Source: Seminavis robusta (lineage: Eukaryota > Bacillariophyta > Bacillariophyceae > Naviculales > Naviculaceae). Taken from it: a DNA stretch of 64,000 nucleotides. The notes beneath the pieces were generated by a model. It saw nothing but the letters and a program-made list of their open reading frames with translations. It was not told the origin of the DNA and ran no database searches. A program made the position numbers and the translations under genes. How positions within the stretch are numbered: the stretch's first letter is position 1; each line of letters opens with the position of its first letter. Below, piece by piece: positions 43,921-53,603 of the stretch. The stretch is from contig CAICTM010000196.1 of the NCBI GenBank assembly GCA_903772945.1, positions 29,757-93,756 of the forward strand. The letters run 5' to 3'.

Positions 43921-44965
43921 GCAATGCAGGAAGTGCGATTGGTCGGACGGCACGTTTACATTCCTCTCTTGTGCTGGACTTTTGAATCCGGCCGAGAACC
44001 CCTACTGGTAGGAGATCCAATCGATTCATTCTTGGGACTGTGTTCTACTGTTTGTGTGAGCAGGAGGAGGTGGCGCCGGAAAAGGGACCAATGACAATTA
44101 AGAAGTGACTTTGGACAAACCAGCCACTTCCGCATCATCAAGCAGCAACCAGTCTGGTTCTACCACTGCATGGCTCTTATTCATGACCCTCCTTTGGGGG
44201 TGGTGAAGTGTATTCTCTCTTGTTCGTTCTTGTTTTCGTGTGGCGGGGGATCAAACCTAGAGTGGCACGGAAGCGAAAGGTGTCAAAAACTGGCGCTTGA
44301 CAGGCCAGGCAGCCCAAGCAAATCGTCGGTGCCGCCAAAGCTTCCTTGCCCGACTGCAGGGGAAGCATCTCAACGTCGCTCCAGACGAGCGACAGAGTCA
44401 CCCAAGATTGGTGGTCAGCTACCAAGACCAGAGAGCAGACACGAAGAAAGGGTTTCAGGCACGTACCTTCCTGCACTGATACGTCTACGAAACCGGTCCA
44501 GAACGCTTTTCACAAATTTTGTGTACAGGATGTCGGCACAGCTACTAATCCATGGGTGTGCCCACAGAGGTCTCCGAACATTACTATTTGTCTCTCGAGA
44601 ATCGATAGAATATCCTTAGCTTGGCTTTTGAAGGCGTTGGGCCCAGTTTCCCAGCATGGAATCGGTGTCCTCTTCCGGCGGCACAACCCCCACCATCTTC
44701 TCGCTACAACAGAAGGCACAGTTCATTGTAGTCGTCCTGCCGAGAAACGTACCACCAGCAACCAGTTACTAGGGAAGGAGAGGGTGAATTGCACCGCACG
44801 TGGCAGTCACTGAAGGGGGGAACCTGCGAACAGGTGCACTCTATACCCCATCTACAAACATATAGCTCTACAACTTCTATGCAAATCACTGTTTCTTTTC
44901 TCATAGCTACTTGTCGGGGACTCATCTTTGAGCCCCCTTTACAATATTATTCAAAACTGTGCATT

Positions 44966-45343
44966 TCAGCAGAGCTCCACTGAAGACGGCACTTCCTTGG
45001 TCGATTGACTTCCTCTCAACTCAGTTGCACTGGTTCGTCTGGGCTTTTCAAAAGTGCTGTTCTTGATAGTCTGAAGACAGTGAAAGCTGTTGCTTGGATC
45101 CTCGTTGGCGCTGACTACCAACAGATCAAGGATCTCGTTAGGATGAAGGCTCGCGAAGGAATCATGTCGTACTAGTTGCCTCCTCTTTGCCCCCTTGTCA
45201 GCAGCAGGCATCAAGTCTCGGGCCGAGGAACCTCGACGCATGCGGCTGCTTCTGGCTCTGTTGATCCTGCCTCGTAGGCGGGAATGTTTCTGCTCCAAGG
45301 CCTTACTGGGTGTAGGATTTGCGGGAGATGTAGTGGTATCCAT
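44966..45343 (-). CDS. small basic protein family, member 4
   Basis: 125 residues from ATG. EQKHSRLRGRINRARSS, then RMRRGSSARDLM, a short linker, SLHPNEILDLLVVSANED, SFHCLQTIKN and EKPRR; it ends VPSSVELC like the 36.6 kb member. Indels against that copy keep the frame: the linkers differ in length but both motifs are intact, as expected if selection acts on protein. Unknown function, no membrane segment. The position of the HPNEILDLL block and the CLQTIK block relative to each other is constant among members 2 to 4. Confidence 0.7.
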   Translation of the reverse strand: MDTTTSPANPTPSKALEQKHSRLRGRINRARSSRMRRGSSARDLMPAADKGAKRRQLVRHDSFASLHPNEILDLLVVSANEDPSNSFHCLQTIKNSTFEKPRRTSATELRGSQSTKEVPSSVELC

Positions 45344-45410
45344 ACTACCGTATTGTCAAATGAATGCAGCGATTGTGTTGTGAGAGGCTTGAAAGTACTC
45401 CAGTGTAGTG

Positions 45411-45425
45411 TTTTGTGAGCTTTCC
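45411..45425 (-). promoter_or_regulatory. shared upstream element (GGAAAGCTCACAAAA) of small basic family, member 4
   Basis: Coding-strand GGAAAGCTCACAAAA, 68 nt before the ATG, matching members 1 and 3 over 12 or more positions. Confidence 0.4.
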
Positions 45426-45973
45426 CCGGGCAAATTGCCATTGGAGAGGCATGTCAGCTCCAGCGTTCGCCAGGTCAACACGGAGTTGAAGTCAGACAAG
45501 ATGCCAAGAAGAGTGTGATAGTCAAAGTAGACTACCCCTATGCTAAGACCGAGCCAAAAAAAGACAGTCTCGAGTCCTGACATAGCTACTCGGTACTAGC
45601 TACTAGCTACTAGCTAGCTAGTACTAGTAGTACCGGTAGCTCCTTTTGCAGTTTTCGGTGCGGTGATAGGCACTCCGTACAGCCCATCTGCGAAGTGCTC
45701 CACCGAAAAGTGCACAGATCCCTTTACTTTACATGTATTTAAAGCGCATGGATGATAATGACTGAGGCTCTCTCAGCAGCATCCGGTACTATGTAGTACG
45801 GAGTCTACTGTCTCAAATAAAAAAACCGCTCGTGTACTCCAATACGGTATTAATAGACGCATCATAATGACTGTTTTTATGTGCTCTCTGTGTCCTATGT
45901 CCCGAACAATATATCCTGTACAAAAGATGGTCTTCTATCTGTGCAACGACTCTTGTGCCAGCAAGCCATGATT

Positions 45974-45995
45974 GCAGCTCTTGAAAAAAGCTTTT
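45974..45995 (-). repeat. 22-bp conserved block upstream of member 4
   Basis: GCAGCTCTTGAAAAAAGCTT plus TT on the plus strand; counterpart of the 37,395 and 58,624 blocks. Confidence 0.5.
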
Positions 45996-46463
45996 CAACG
46001 TGGCAGGCTTCAGGCCGAAAACAAATTGGTGTCAATTACATGTACATGTATGTACTAGTTTAAGGGTGGTTTTGAGACTTACACGTAGAACTCAGGTAGA
46101 TCTCAGCACAAATGATTTGGCTCACAACCCACATTGGTGTCAAGGGTGTAAATGGCACTCACAAGGTTTAACACTTAAGAGGAATGAGAACCCGACAATA
46201 ACAGCAAATCGAGCCAAAATCAGCCTCTTTTATTAAATTATACACTCGCCTTCTATGTTTGACCTATTAACACCAATACAAACAATAAAGCCTACTATCA
46301 TTGGAGTTAATTACAGTGGTGTTGATCCACTTTTATTGGAGTTAACAGAAGTTGTGGAACACTTTACAGCCAGAAGAATATCTGGTGTACTGTTTTACTA
46401 TAGGAAAACGGAATGTAAAATTTTCACGGCTCACGACTGCCCTTAAACTAGTAGTCTAACTCT

Positions 46464-46812
46464 GGAAAGTGTGGCAAAAGCTGAATTTGGCGAGGGAGGA
46501 GGGGAATTCAACACTTTGTAACTGTTGAAACCGGCAAAAGTGTTGAATTTTGATTCAACAACTGTTGAAAAAACTGTTGAATCTGATTCAACACTTGTTG
46601 AATTACTGTTGAATAAAGTGTTGAGATATGCACCATTATGACTAGCAAACTGTTGAATTACTGTTGAACAAAGTGTTGAATAGATTCAACACTGTGTTGA
46701 ATAATATTCAACACTTTTTTCAACACTTTTGAAATTCAACACTGTTGAAAAGTGGAATCCGGCTGGAAATTCAACAGTTTTCATCGCCAATTCAACTTTT
46801 GCCACACTTTCC
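46464..46812. mobile_element. fold-back MITE, 349 bp, packed with TTCAAC/GTTGAA words
   Basis: Ends are inverted repeats: GGAAAGTGTGGCAAAAG at 46464-46480 and its exact complement at 46796-46812. The match continues for about 29 bp with one mismatch and one indel (TGAATTTGGCG against TTGAATTGGCGA). Inside are about 11 GTTGAA and 9 TTCAAC copies, mostly within AGTGTTGAA or TTCAACACT, so the whole element can fold on itself. It has no coding frame. A target-site duplication was not evident. Confidence 0.8.
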
Positions 46813-47459
46813 TGGAGTACTGGTACTAGCTAGCTAGTACTTGGCTTTTTGTTATCGGCTTCGCAACCTCTACGCACACAGATACCACCTAGCTAGCAAG
46901 CACGCTTTCATAGCAGCCGTCCATGCAGGAGGAGACCAAGAGAAGCCAGCCCACTGGCGAGAACCAGATTGCTGGCTGTGCGATAAGAAAGAAGCAAAAC
47001 CGCTCTCTAAACCCCATGCTTTGGAAGGGGCTGGCACGAAAGAGTTCCTTTACTGCAGGTCGATAAAAAAAATCCTTTCGCCAGGTGGCTGGAGGCGAAT
47101 CATCCTCCTTAGTCTACGCCCACTTGAACCTGGCTGCTAATAGCGTGTTGCCCTTGCCCTGGCACCGCACTCTCGCACTCTCTGGATGCCTGGCCACTGC
47201 TCCCATCGTTCAGTGTTTCTTCTAAAGGTTGTGACTTTGCTCAAAGTTTCCCTCGATCTACCTTGCTTTCCAACTGCAGTGCACAGATATGAATAGCATC
47301 GATCATTCGAATCATCTTATGGATCTTTTCGAGCTGCTCTTATCAATAGACGTGGGACGTCTAACTATTTATAAACAAGTTTAACTTGTTTTGCTCGTGA
47401 GGCAGACAAGGAAGCAAAGCTTTGTAATTCCTAAGGCCGGTCTCTACCGGAGCGACTAA

Positions 47460-48381
47460 GGCCGCTCTCTACCCGAGCGACTAAAGTAGGGACTAAAGGA
47501 ATCCTTTAGGTGGTTGTTTAGTTCAAGATTTAGTCATTATCCTTTAGTAATGGTGGTGTCTACCACCAGATGACTAAATCTGGGACTAAACAATTTAGTC
47601 AAGTTTTTAGTCAAAACGTGGTGTCTACCCGGCCACTAAACAAATGACTAAACGTAACACTGCTGGACTTAGAGGACTCAAAAAGATTTAAACAAAGTGA
47701 TCACTTGGTGGGCTACCAATATTCTATCAGCAAGGTGGATTTAAAGGACTCAAACAAAAGACTTAATAGAATTGATTACATTTTTTTGAGATAACAAGAC
47801 TGAGATAACAAGACTCAAAACAAACCATTGCAATGCACCTCTCCTCTGTCGTTTGCACCTCTACTATTACTCCTCTTCGATCGTTCGATCGTCGATCGCA
47901 CCTCTACTATCGGCCGATACTCCTCTTCGATCGTTCGTTCGATCGGTTGCACTCTACTATCGCCGATACTCCTCTTGGATCGTTCGATCGGTTCACCCTA
48001 CTATCGGCGATACTCTCTTGATCGTTCATCGTTGCACTCTACTCTATCAGCTCTGTCGCGATGCTCTGATAGTGAGGCTGTGCAATGAGGCTGTAATCCT
48101 GTTGGAATTTGTAATCCTGTTGGAATTTGTTATCAAACTCGGTGGCATGCAGTCGTATTGTTTCCTGTTGGATTTGCTGTTCTTAAACAAGCTTTAGTCG
48201 TTATGCTCGCTCACCGACTAACGGGAGGCTGGTTAGTCGGTGAACGAACTTTGTGACTAAAGCCTTTAGTCCGTGGGACGTTTAGTCGCTTGGGTAGACA
48301 CCACCCCCAGAGACTAAACTATTGACTAAACTACGAAATATGGCTTAGTCGCTACTTTAGTCGCTTGGGTAGAGAGCGGCC
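47460..48381. mobile_element. Harbinger-like MITE (inner copy) nested in the outer copy
   Basis: Left end GGCCGCTCTCTACCCGAGCG and right end complementary with one difference (CGCTTGGGTAGAGAGCGGCC), flanked by TAA at 47457-47459 and 48382-48384. It is 922 bp long. It shares most of its interior with the outer copy, for example GACTAAAGGAATCCTTTAGG and TTTAGTCATTATCCTTTAGT, but carries about 300 extra bases including a tandem repeat. The insertion point lies 25 bp inside the outer element. Confidence 0.8.
47855..48050. repeat. degenerate tandem repeat, about 4.5 units of 44-50 bp
   Basis: Units begin CACCTCTACTATCGGC and contain CGATACTCCTCTTCGATCGT. GATC/CGATCG palindromes recur in each. The array lies within the extra segment of the inner MITE and is absent from the outer copy. 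Confidence 0.75.
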
Positions 48382-49237
48382 TAAGGGACCGACTAAAGGA
48401 ATCCTTTAGGTGGTTGTTTAGTTCAAGATTTAGTCATTATCCTTTAGTAATGGTGGTGTCTACCAGCAGATGACTAAATCTCGGACTAAACAATTTAGTC
48501 AGTTCTTTAGTCATTTGGACCTGCCTACCCAGCACTAAACAAATGACTAAACGGAACACTAGTGGACTTAATAAAAAGGACTCAAACAAGATTTAACAAA
48601 AGTGATCACTTGGTGGGCTACCAATATTCTATCAGCATGGTGGATTTAAAGGACTCAAAAAAAGACTTAACAACTTTTGATGGCCTAATAGTGAGGCTGT
48701 GGTAATCCTGTTGGAATTTGTTATCCAACTGGGTGGCATGCAGTGGTATTGTTGGATTTGCTGTTCTTAAAGAGGCTTTAGTCCGTACATTCACTCACCG
48801 ACTAACCAGCCTCCCTTTAGTCGGTGAACCAACATTTCCACTAAAGGCTTTAGTCCGTATGACGTTTAGTCACTTGGGTAGACACCACCCCAAGAGACTA
48901 AACTATGGACTAAACTACAAAATATGGCTTAGTCGCTACTTTAGTCGCTCCGGTAGAGACGGGCCTAAGTTAATAACAGCTTGACCTCCAGGCCCGAATC
49001 GAATCAAACAGTACGATACTCAGAGTTCGGCTGACTAGAAGACCCGTACCGGTATGGTACCGTATGTACCTACCGAAGCGTAACTGTACACGCCGACTAC
49101 ACTAAACCAAACGTGGGGGTCGAAATATCTTTTTTTAATTATACTTCTTCGATCCTTCTTCTCAAGGACCTTCTTCTCAAGCAGCACCGAATAGAGAATA
49201 GAAGCTCCCCGCTACCGGTAGGTAGCTAGTAGCCTGC

Positions 49238-50023
49238 ATGCATACTATGACCATGCTGTTTGATTGCTTCACAGAACGACAACTTATCCGCCAAGGCTTT
49301 GTGGTCTGCATGGTCTGCTGTCTTTGGAATATGATTGGAGACCTGATTTATGCGCCCTTGTATGCGAGTGGAAGGGAAATCTTGTCGCCGCAACTACCCG
49401 TCTACCTGCATCAGACCGAGAACTCTCATGAGCTCCTCCTGTTGGCGCAAACATCGGGATGGATGTATCCCATTTGGGGTTGGCTCACGGCGAGCCAGTT
49501 GTATATTGGATTAAAGCCGTCCGAATCATTCTGGTGGAGTTCCGCTCCCTGCTTGGCCATGGCGTATGCCTTTTGTGTCATCGGAGGAGCACAGCACTCT
49601 GGTTGGGCCTTTCTCACAGTCCTGTGGCAATCAGAGCATCGAGAGGCATGTTTGCAAAATTCGAAGATTTGTCAAGCCTATTATGAAGACTCCCAGATTC
49701 GAATTTGGAAACACTTTTTGATGGGCGATCTACCGGCGCTGTGGTTGTTTGCATCGAGTGCATGGGTCTTTGTCAGCGTGATTGTCAATCAATCCAAGGG
49801 AATTTCCTTTCCTCTTTGGTTCAACCTTTGCAATCCACTAGCGACACAAGTCTGGGTAATGGGATTGACGTACTTTTTGGATCCTCCCGTCGCAGGACTT
49901 GTGGGTGGTCCCTTTGGGACATGGATGATTCTCACTACAAATCTCGGCTGTGCCTACTGTCTTTGGAATCATGGAGAAGACGACGACAACACCCAATCCA
50001 GCAAAAAGAAGAAACGAAACTAA
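49238..50023 (+). CDS. multi-pass membrane protein of unknown function
   Basis: 261 residues from ATG, ending in a basic KKKKRN tail. There are about six hydrophobic segments: QGFVVCMVCCLWNMIGDLIY; WMYPIWGWLTASQLYIGL; CLAMAYAFCVIGGAQHSGWA; LPALWLFASSAWVFVSVIV; PLATQVWVMGLTYFL; and WMILTTNLGCAYCLW. A GGAQH motif sits in the third segment. The pattern resembles small uncharacterised membrane proteins shared by bacteria and protists (possibly the DUF6796 group; low certainty). Frame intact, no introns seen. It sits just after the nested MITEs. Confidence 0.7.
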   Translation: MHTMTMLFDCFTERQLIRQGFVVCMVCCLWNMIGDLIYAPLYASGREILSPQLPVYLHQTENSHELLLLAQTSGWMYPIWGWLTASQLYIGLKPSESFWWSSAPCLAMAYAFCVIGGAQHSGWAFLTVLWQSEHREACLQNSKICQAYYEDSQIRIWKHFLMGDLPALWLFASSAWVFVSVIVNQSKGISFPLWFNLCNPLATQVWVMGLTYFLDPPVAGLVGGPFGTWMILTTNLGCAYCLWNHGEDDDNTQSSKKKKRN

Positions 50024-50649
50024 ATCTTCGATGTGTGGTTCTTTTCCCGATCTTGGACTCTTGGACTGCCTGGTGTGTGATGGTGCGTCAATCGTCACCT
50101 CCGTGAGCCGGTTTGATCAAGTTGGGCTTTTACATCCAATTTTGTGGTACACTACGCTGCACGGGTACAAGAAGCAAGCGACCGGAATATCAACGATCTG
50201 GGGCTTGTCCAGCAACGCAACGAGCTTTGGGTAAGCTAGAAATTGTTCGTTGTCCTACTCTCGAAGTGTTCTGTGGGTAAGGAGAACATGACCAAAAAGT
50301 CAGTGCATCAACAATGTACATGTCCAGTCATTTCCAAACCCAGTCAGTCTACCATGGCATACTTGCTTTATTGAAGAAGATAGGTTGTTGCTGTGAGCTA
50401 GTACCGTGTGCGCCTGTCTTTCCTCGCTGTGGCTGTTAGCTAGTACCCTACGATGGGTCGCCGTACGGTAGCATTTGACTTAACTGTCACTCGCCGCGCA
50501 TGAAACACCTGCAGATTTTCACCTAAAAGTTGACACCGACGAGTTTACATGCATGTGTTCGCCTCTACCAGCGAAGAACACAAAACCACAGGAAATCACT
50601 CGAGGTATCCTCTCCTTGTGGAGCCAAGGTACATTACAGTACATCAATC

Positions 50650-51283
50650 ATGAGTACAGAGTCAAAGCCACCCCACAGTTCGCACAAGAGCACCCCTTCC
50701 AGTCGGGGTTTTGAGGGAAAGTTTCGCTTCACAAGTTCAAGAGACTCTCCCTCTGCTTTGGCAAACCGCCACCATGGGAAGGAATCCCTTCATCAGCGAC
50801 TTCGGTCTGTTTTGACTCATCCTCTGGGGGTGCCTTTGCTATATGCATTGTATAAACAAGAGCCCCCACCAGATGATCTCAAAGATATTGGCAGTTCTGG
50901 AAAGAATTCTCGCTGCTAGACTCCAAGTGGATCTTTCCAAACTTTTGGAGGAAACCGTGTCATCGTGGACGGGTGATGACACCGGGCTGACCACAAAGAT
51001 AATCGAAGTGGCCAACAAAGCCCTGGGTGCCCACATCGACATTGCTTTTACCAAGGCAAAAACGAAAACAACTGAGGATACCACGGGTTGGAAATCTTTC
51101 TCAAGGAATCGAACAAAAAATTCACAATCAAACCGAGGCTTTCTTTTAAAAAACAAATACTTACTTTCAGATCCAGATTATGATAAGCAGAAGGAGCAGA
51201 CAGCGAGAGTGACTGACAACAAAAAAGGAGCTACTGGAAGCCCGCCTCATATGTATAAGAAAGGAGAGGGCGGCAACGAGTAG
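50650..51283 (+). CDS. unknown hydrophilic protein, probably frameshifted at a C run
   Basis: The ATG at 50650 begins MSTESKPPHSSHKSTPSSRG, a Ser/Pro/His-rich start, through LHQRLRSVLTHPLGVPLLYA to YKQEPPP. A second frame continues from the CCCCC run near 50,866 as ISKILAVLERILAARLQVDL, LLEETVSSWTGDD, IIEVANKALGAHIDIAFTKA and a basic tail to 51,283. Dropping one C would join them into about 210 residues. The second part looks helical and protein-like. I recognise no family. It could be an assembly indel or a recent loss. Confidence 0.4.
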
Positions 51284-51478
51284 ACTACTAGGCCATCTAC
51301 AATATTTTTTAAAAGGATGTTGGCAGCTACATATGAGACGATGGGTTCAAGAGTTCGGAGTAGCGAGGTTATCCACAGAAGCCAGCTCTCGCACAGTCAG
51401 TTAGTCAGTCGGTACGGTAGCTAGCTCCTCTGCTTTGCTACATTTTTACAGCTAGTTAGTTAGGCTAGCCTAGCCTAG

Positions 51479-53269
51479 TTAGGAACAATTGCAGTTGCAA
51501 TCATTCTCTGGACAGATGAGTGCTGCACTGGTGGTACCAGTACAATCCACCACGAGAAAGAGTTCTTGTTCGTTTTGCGTTGTCAACTTGCAAATTTCGT
51601 CTGGTACACGTCCACTCAACTCATTTCGATCCAATTCCAACTGTCGCAACCCTGTCAATGCCCCCAGTTCACTTGGTATGCCTCCCGTGAGGTGATTGTT
51701 GTGCAAGACGAGAGTGTGAAGTCGCGGCAAGTTGGCCAACTGTACCGTGGGCAAAAAGTCATCCAATGATCCAGTGGCAGCGTTAGTATTGGTGACTTGT
51801 AAGTGCTGCAGGCCCTTGAGTAGCTCCAGTTCGGCGGGTAATACTGATGTACTAGAGTTGTTGTTGTTGTTGTTGTTGTGGTGCCAACCATCGAGTCGAA
51901 TATCGCGAATGACTTGATCCAATTCCGTATTGACCAGCAGTCCCTGGTTGTGGGGGAGTGCTGGATAGCATACCAAATCGGTGGACCACTGACATTCCGA
52001 CAGGGACGCATTGAGCCACTGATTATTTGTGGACGGATCTGGATTTTGTTGTTGTAGAGAAAAGAAGAGTGTGGCCAATGCAAATAGTTGTTGTGTCCTC
52101 CAGAGAGGCATGTCTTGTAGCACATCTGCGGGATAGCTGCTGCTGAATGCCAACCATAGATATGCTTTGGATTGTGGAGAGCGGTGATCGTCTAATTGGC
52201 GGACGGTGTATTCTGGAATTTCCATGGTGGCTCCGGTCCTTCCGAGATTGATCGTGACAAAGTCATAAATATTGCCGTGGGTGGCGGGCATGACATCAAT
52301 GGGTGGCAGAGAGGTGACATCATCATTATCGCGAGGGGGTGCCGTGGTAGTAGTACTGCCAGGAGTGTCTGTCGTCGTCGTCTCAATCGTCATTAGAATC
52401 GAGTCATTGTCTTGTGGTTGTTCTTGACTCTGGTTGCTGTTGTTAATGTCGTTGTTACTGTTGTTACTGCCGCACTTGTCATATAGATTGCACACGACGA
52501 CGGGCACGACAATGGCAGCTAGAATGGCGAGACACAAGATGCAGAGACAGACTTGTCGTGCGTGAAGTGCTGATTTGTGGTTGTGGTTGTCTTGAGTGTC
52601 GAGCTCGTCGTCTCCTTCTTGTGGTTGATGTTGATATTCCCGTGGCGTTGCATCCGACCATCCCGAGAGCCTCGAGACAAACCGTTTGGATTTGTGGTGG
52701 AGGTAGACAAACAAGCCTTGGCGGTCACTACTACTCTTCTTATCTTGAGGCAATCCCAGTTCTTCAAAATGATCTTGGATTTCCACTTCAATATTATTAT
52801 TATTATGATCTTCCCCCCCTTTGTCTTCTGCTTGTTCTGCTTGTTCTTCTGGTGGTGGTGGTGGTGGTACTGGTAAGTAGTGCTCGGTAGGAAAGTCGGC
52901 TGTGAATGTGACCCACGTATCTTTCTTCTTTTCTACTTGTTCTTCTTCTACTGGCTGCTCTTCTTCTTTTGGCGGCTCTGGTTTGTCTTGCTCCGGAGAT
53001 CCACCGCTCGTAATGGTGGTGTTGTCCGTGACAGCTACACTGATCAAATCCAGCAAATTGGGTTGGCATTGACTGATTTCCTGATCAAACGCATCGGCGG
53101 CTGCTTCGTCGTCTGGTTGTGGTACTTGTGCCAACAAACAGGTACTAGTACCGCTTAAAAGCTTGGAGATGGTATCCGAAGCGTTCCGTTTAGGATCACT
53201 GCTGGCAGTGCCGTTGCTGTTGCTTGCGGCAGGCCAAGTGCGGCTTCGTGGAGTCGTAGATGTAGACAT
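51479..53269 (-). CDS. LRR receptor-like type II membrane protein
   Basis: 596 residues from the ATG at 53269. A long disordered cytosolic part, rich in Glu/Pro/Gln, is followed by one membrane span (VCLCILCLAILAAIVVPVVV), then an Asn/Ser/Thr-rich stalk. The extracellular part has LNASLSECQWSTDLVCYPAL, typical of diatom LRR proteins, and LRR units: LPRLHTLVLHNNHLTGGIPS and LTGLRQLELDRNELSGRVPD. A Cys tail ends it (CPENDCNCNCS). There is no kinase domain. An eight-Asn run is coded by repeats at about 51,860. Such proteins are thought to sense surface signals; the ligand is unknown. It shares about 330 bp upstream with the divergent PC-esterase gene. Confidence 0.82.
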   Translation of the reverse strand: MSTSTTPRSRTWPAASNSNGTASSDPKRNASDTISKLLSGTSTCLLAQVPQPDDEAAADAFDQEISQCQPNLLDLISVAVTDNTTITSGGSPEQDKPEPPKEEEQPVEEEQVEKKKDTWVTFTADFPTEHYLPVPPPPPPEEQAEQAEDKGGEDHNNNNIEVEIQDHFEELGLPQDKKSSSDRQGLFVYLHHKSKRFVSRLSGWSDATPREYQHQPQEGDDELDTQDNHNHKSALHARQVCLCILCLAILAAIVVPVVVCNLYDKCGSNNSNNDINNSNQSQEQPQDNDSILMTIETTTTDTPGSTTTTAPPRDNDDVTSLPPIDVMPATHGNIYDFVTINLGRTGATMEIPEYTVRQLDDHRSPQSKAYLWLAFSSSYPADVLQDMPLWRTQQLFALATLFFSLQQQNPDPSTNNQWLNASLSECQWSTDLVCYPALPHNQGLLVNTELDQVIRDIRLDGWHHNNNNNNNSSTSVLPAELELLKGLQHLQVTNTNAATGSLDDFLPTVQLANLPRLHTLVLHNNHLTGGIPSELGALTGLRQLELDRNELSGRVPDEICKLTTQNEQELFLVVDCTGTTSAALICPENDCNCNCS

Positions 53270-53603
53270 GGTCAACTAGACTAACTGTTGGAGCGAAAGA
53301 TCGAAGAAGGAAAGTAAACAATGCGAAACAATTGCAAGTGCCACAAAATGAAGGGTTCTCGAAAGTTGGATATTTTGTGCGCGGAAGGGGCGTCACGCTT
53401 TCTGCCACGCACGAAGTAATCCACGACGTGGAACAGTAAAGTAATACAGTTAAGCTGTGTAAACACCAGAATTCGGAAAGCGTTTGATGCTGCCACAACA
53501 GCAATCATCCCATTGGCACAACCATGACCATGACTGAACAGAACGTACAGTGGCAACATACTACCTCGAATTGAAGAGATAGAAGACAACTCAATTGGCT
53601 GTA

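Larger units (their letters stand above)
44624..46040. repeat. segmental duplication, copy B
   Basis: Counterpart of 36,187-37,460, with the same order of blocks around its own small basic protein gene. The upstream part is expanded relative to copy A by CTAGCTAG-type sequence (45,590-45,650). Confidence 0.75.
47435..48965. mobile_element. Harbinger-like MITE (outer copy), interrupted by a related insertion
   Basis: Left end GGCCGGTCTCTACCGGAGCG, right end complementary (CGCTCCGGTAGAGACGGGCC). Both are flanked by TAA (47432-47434 and 48966-48968), the 3-bp target duplication typical of PIF/Harbinger elements. Subtracting the inner element and its TAA leaves about 606 bp. The interior is rich in GACTAAA/TTTAGTC words. 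No transposase is encoded. Confidence 0.8.

Noticed and set aside
46464-48965. CRISPR-like array from the dense short repeats
   Set aside because: Repeats occur in both orientations without regular spacers and are bounded by inverted ends; the context is eukaryotic transposable elements.
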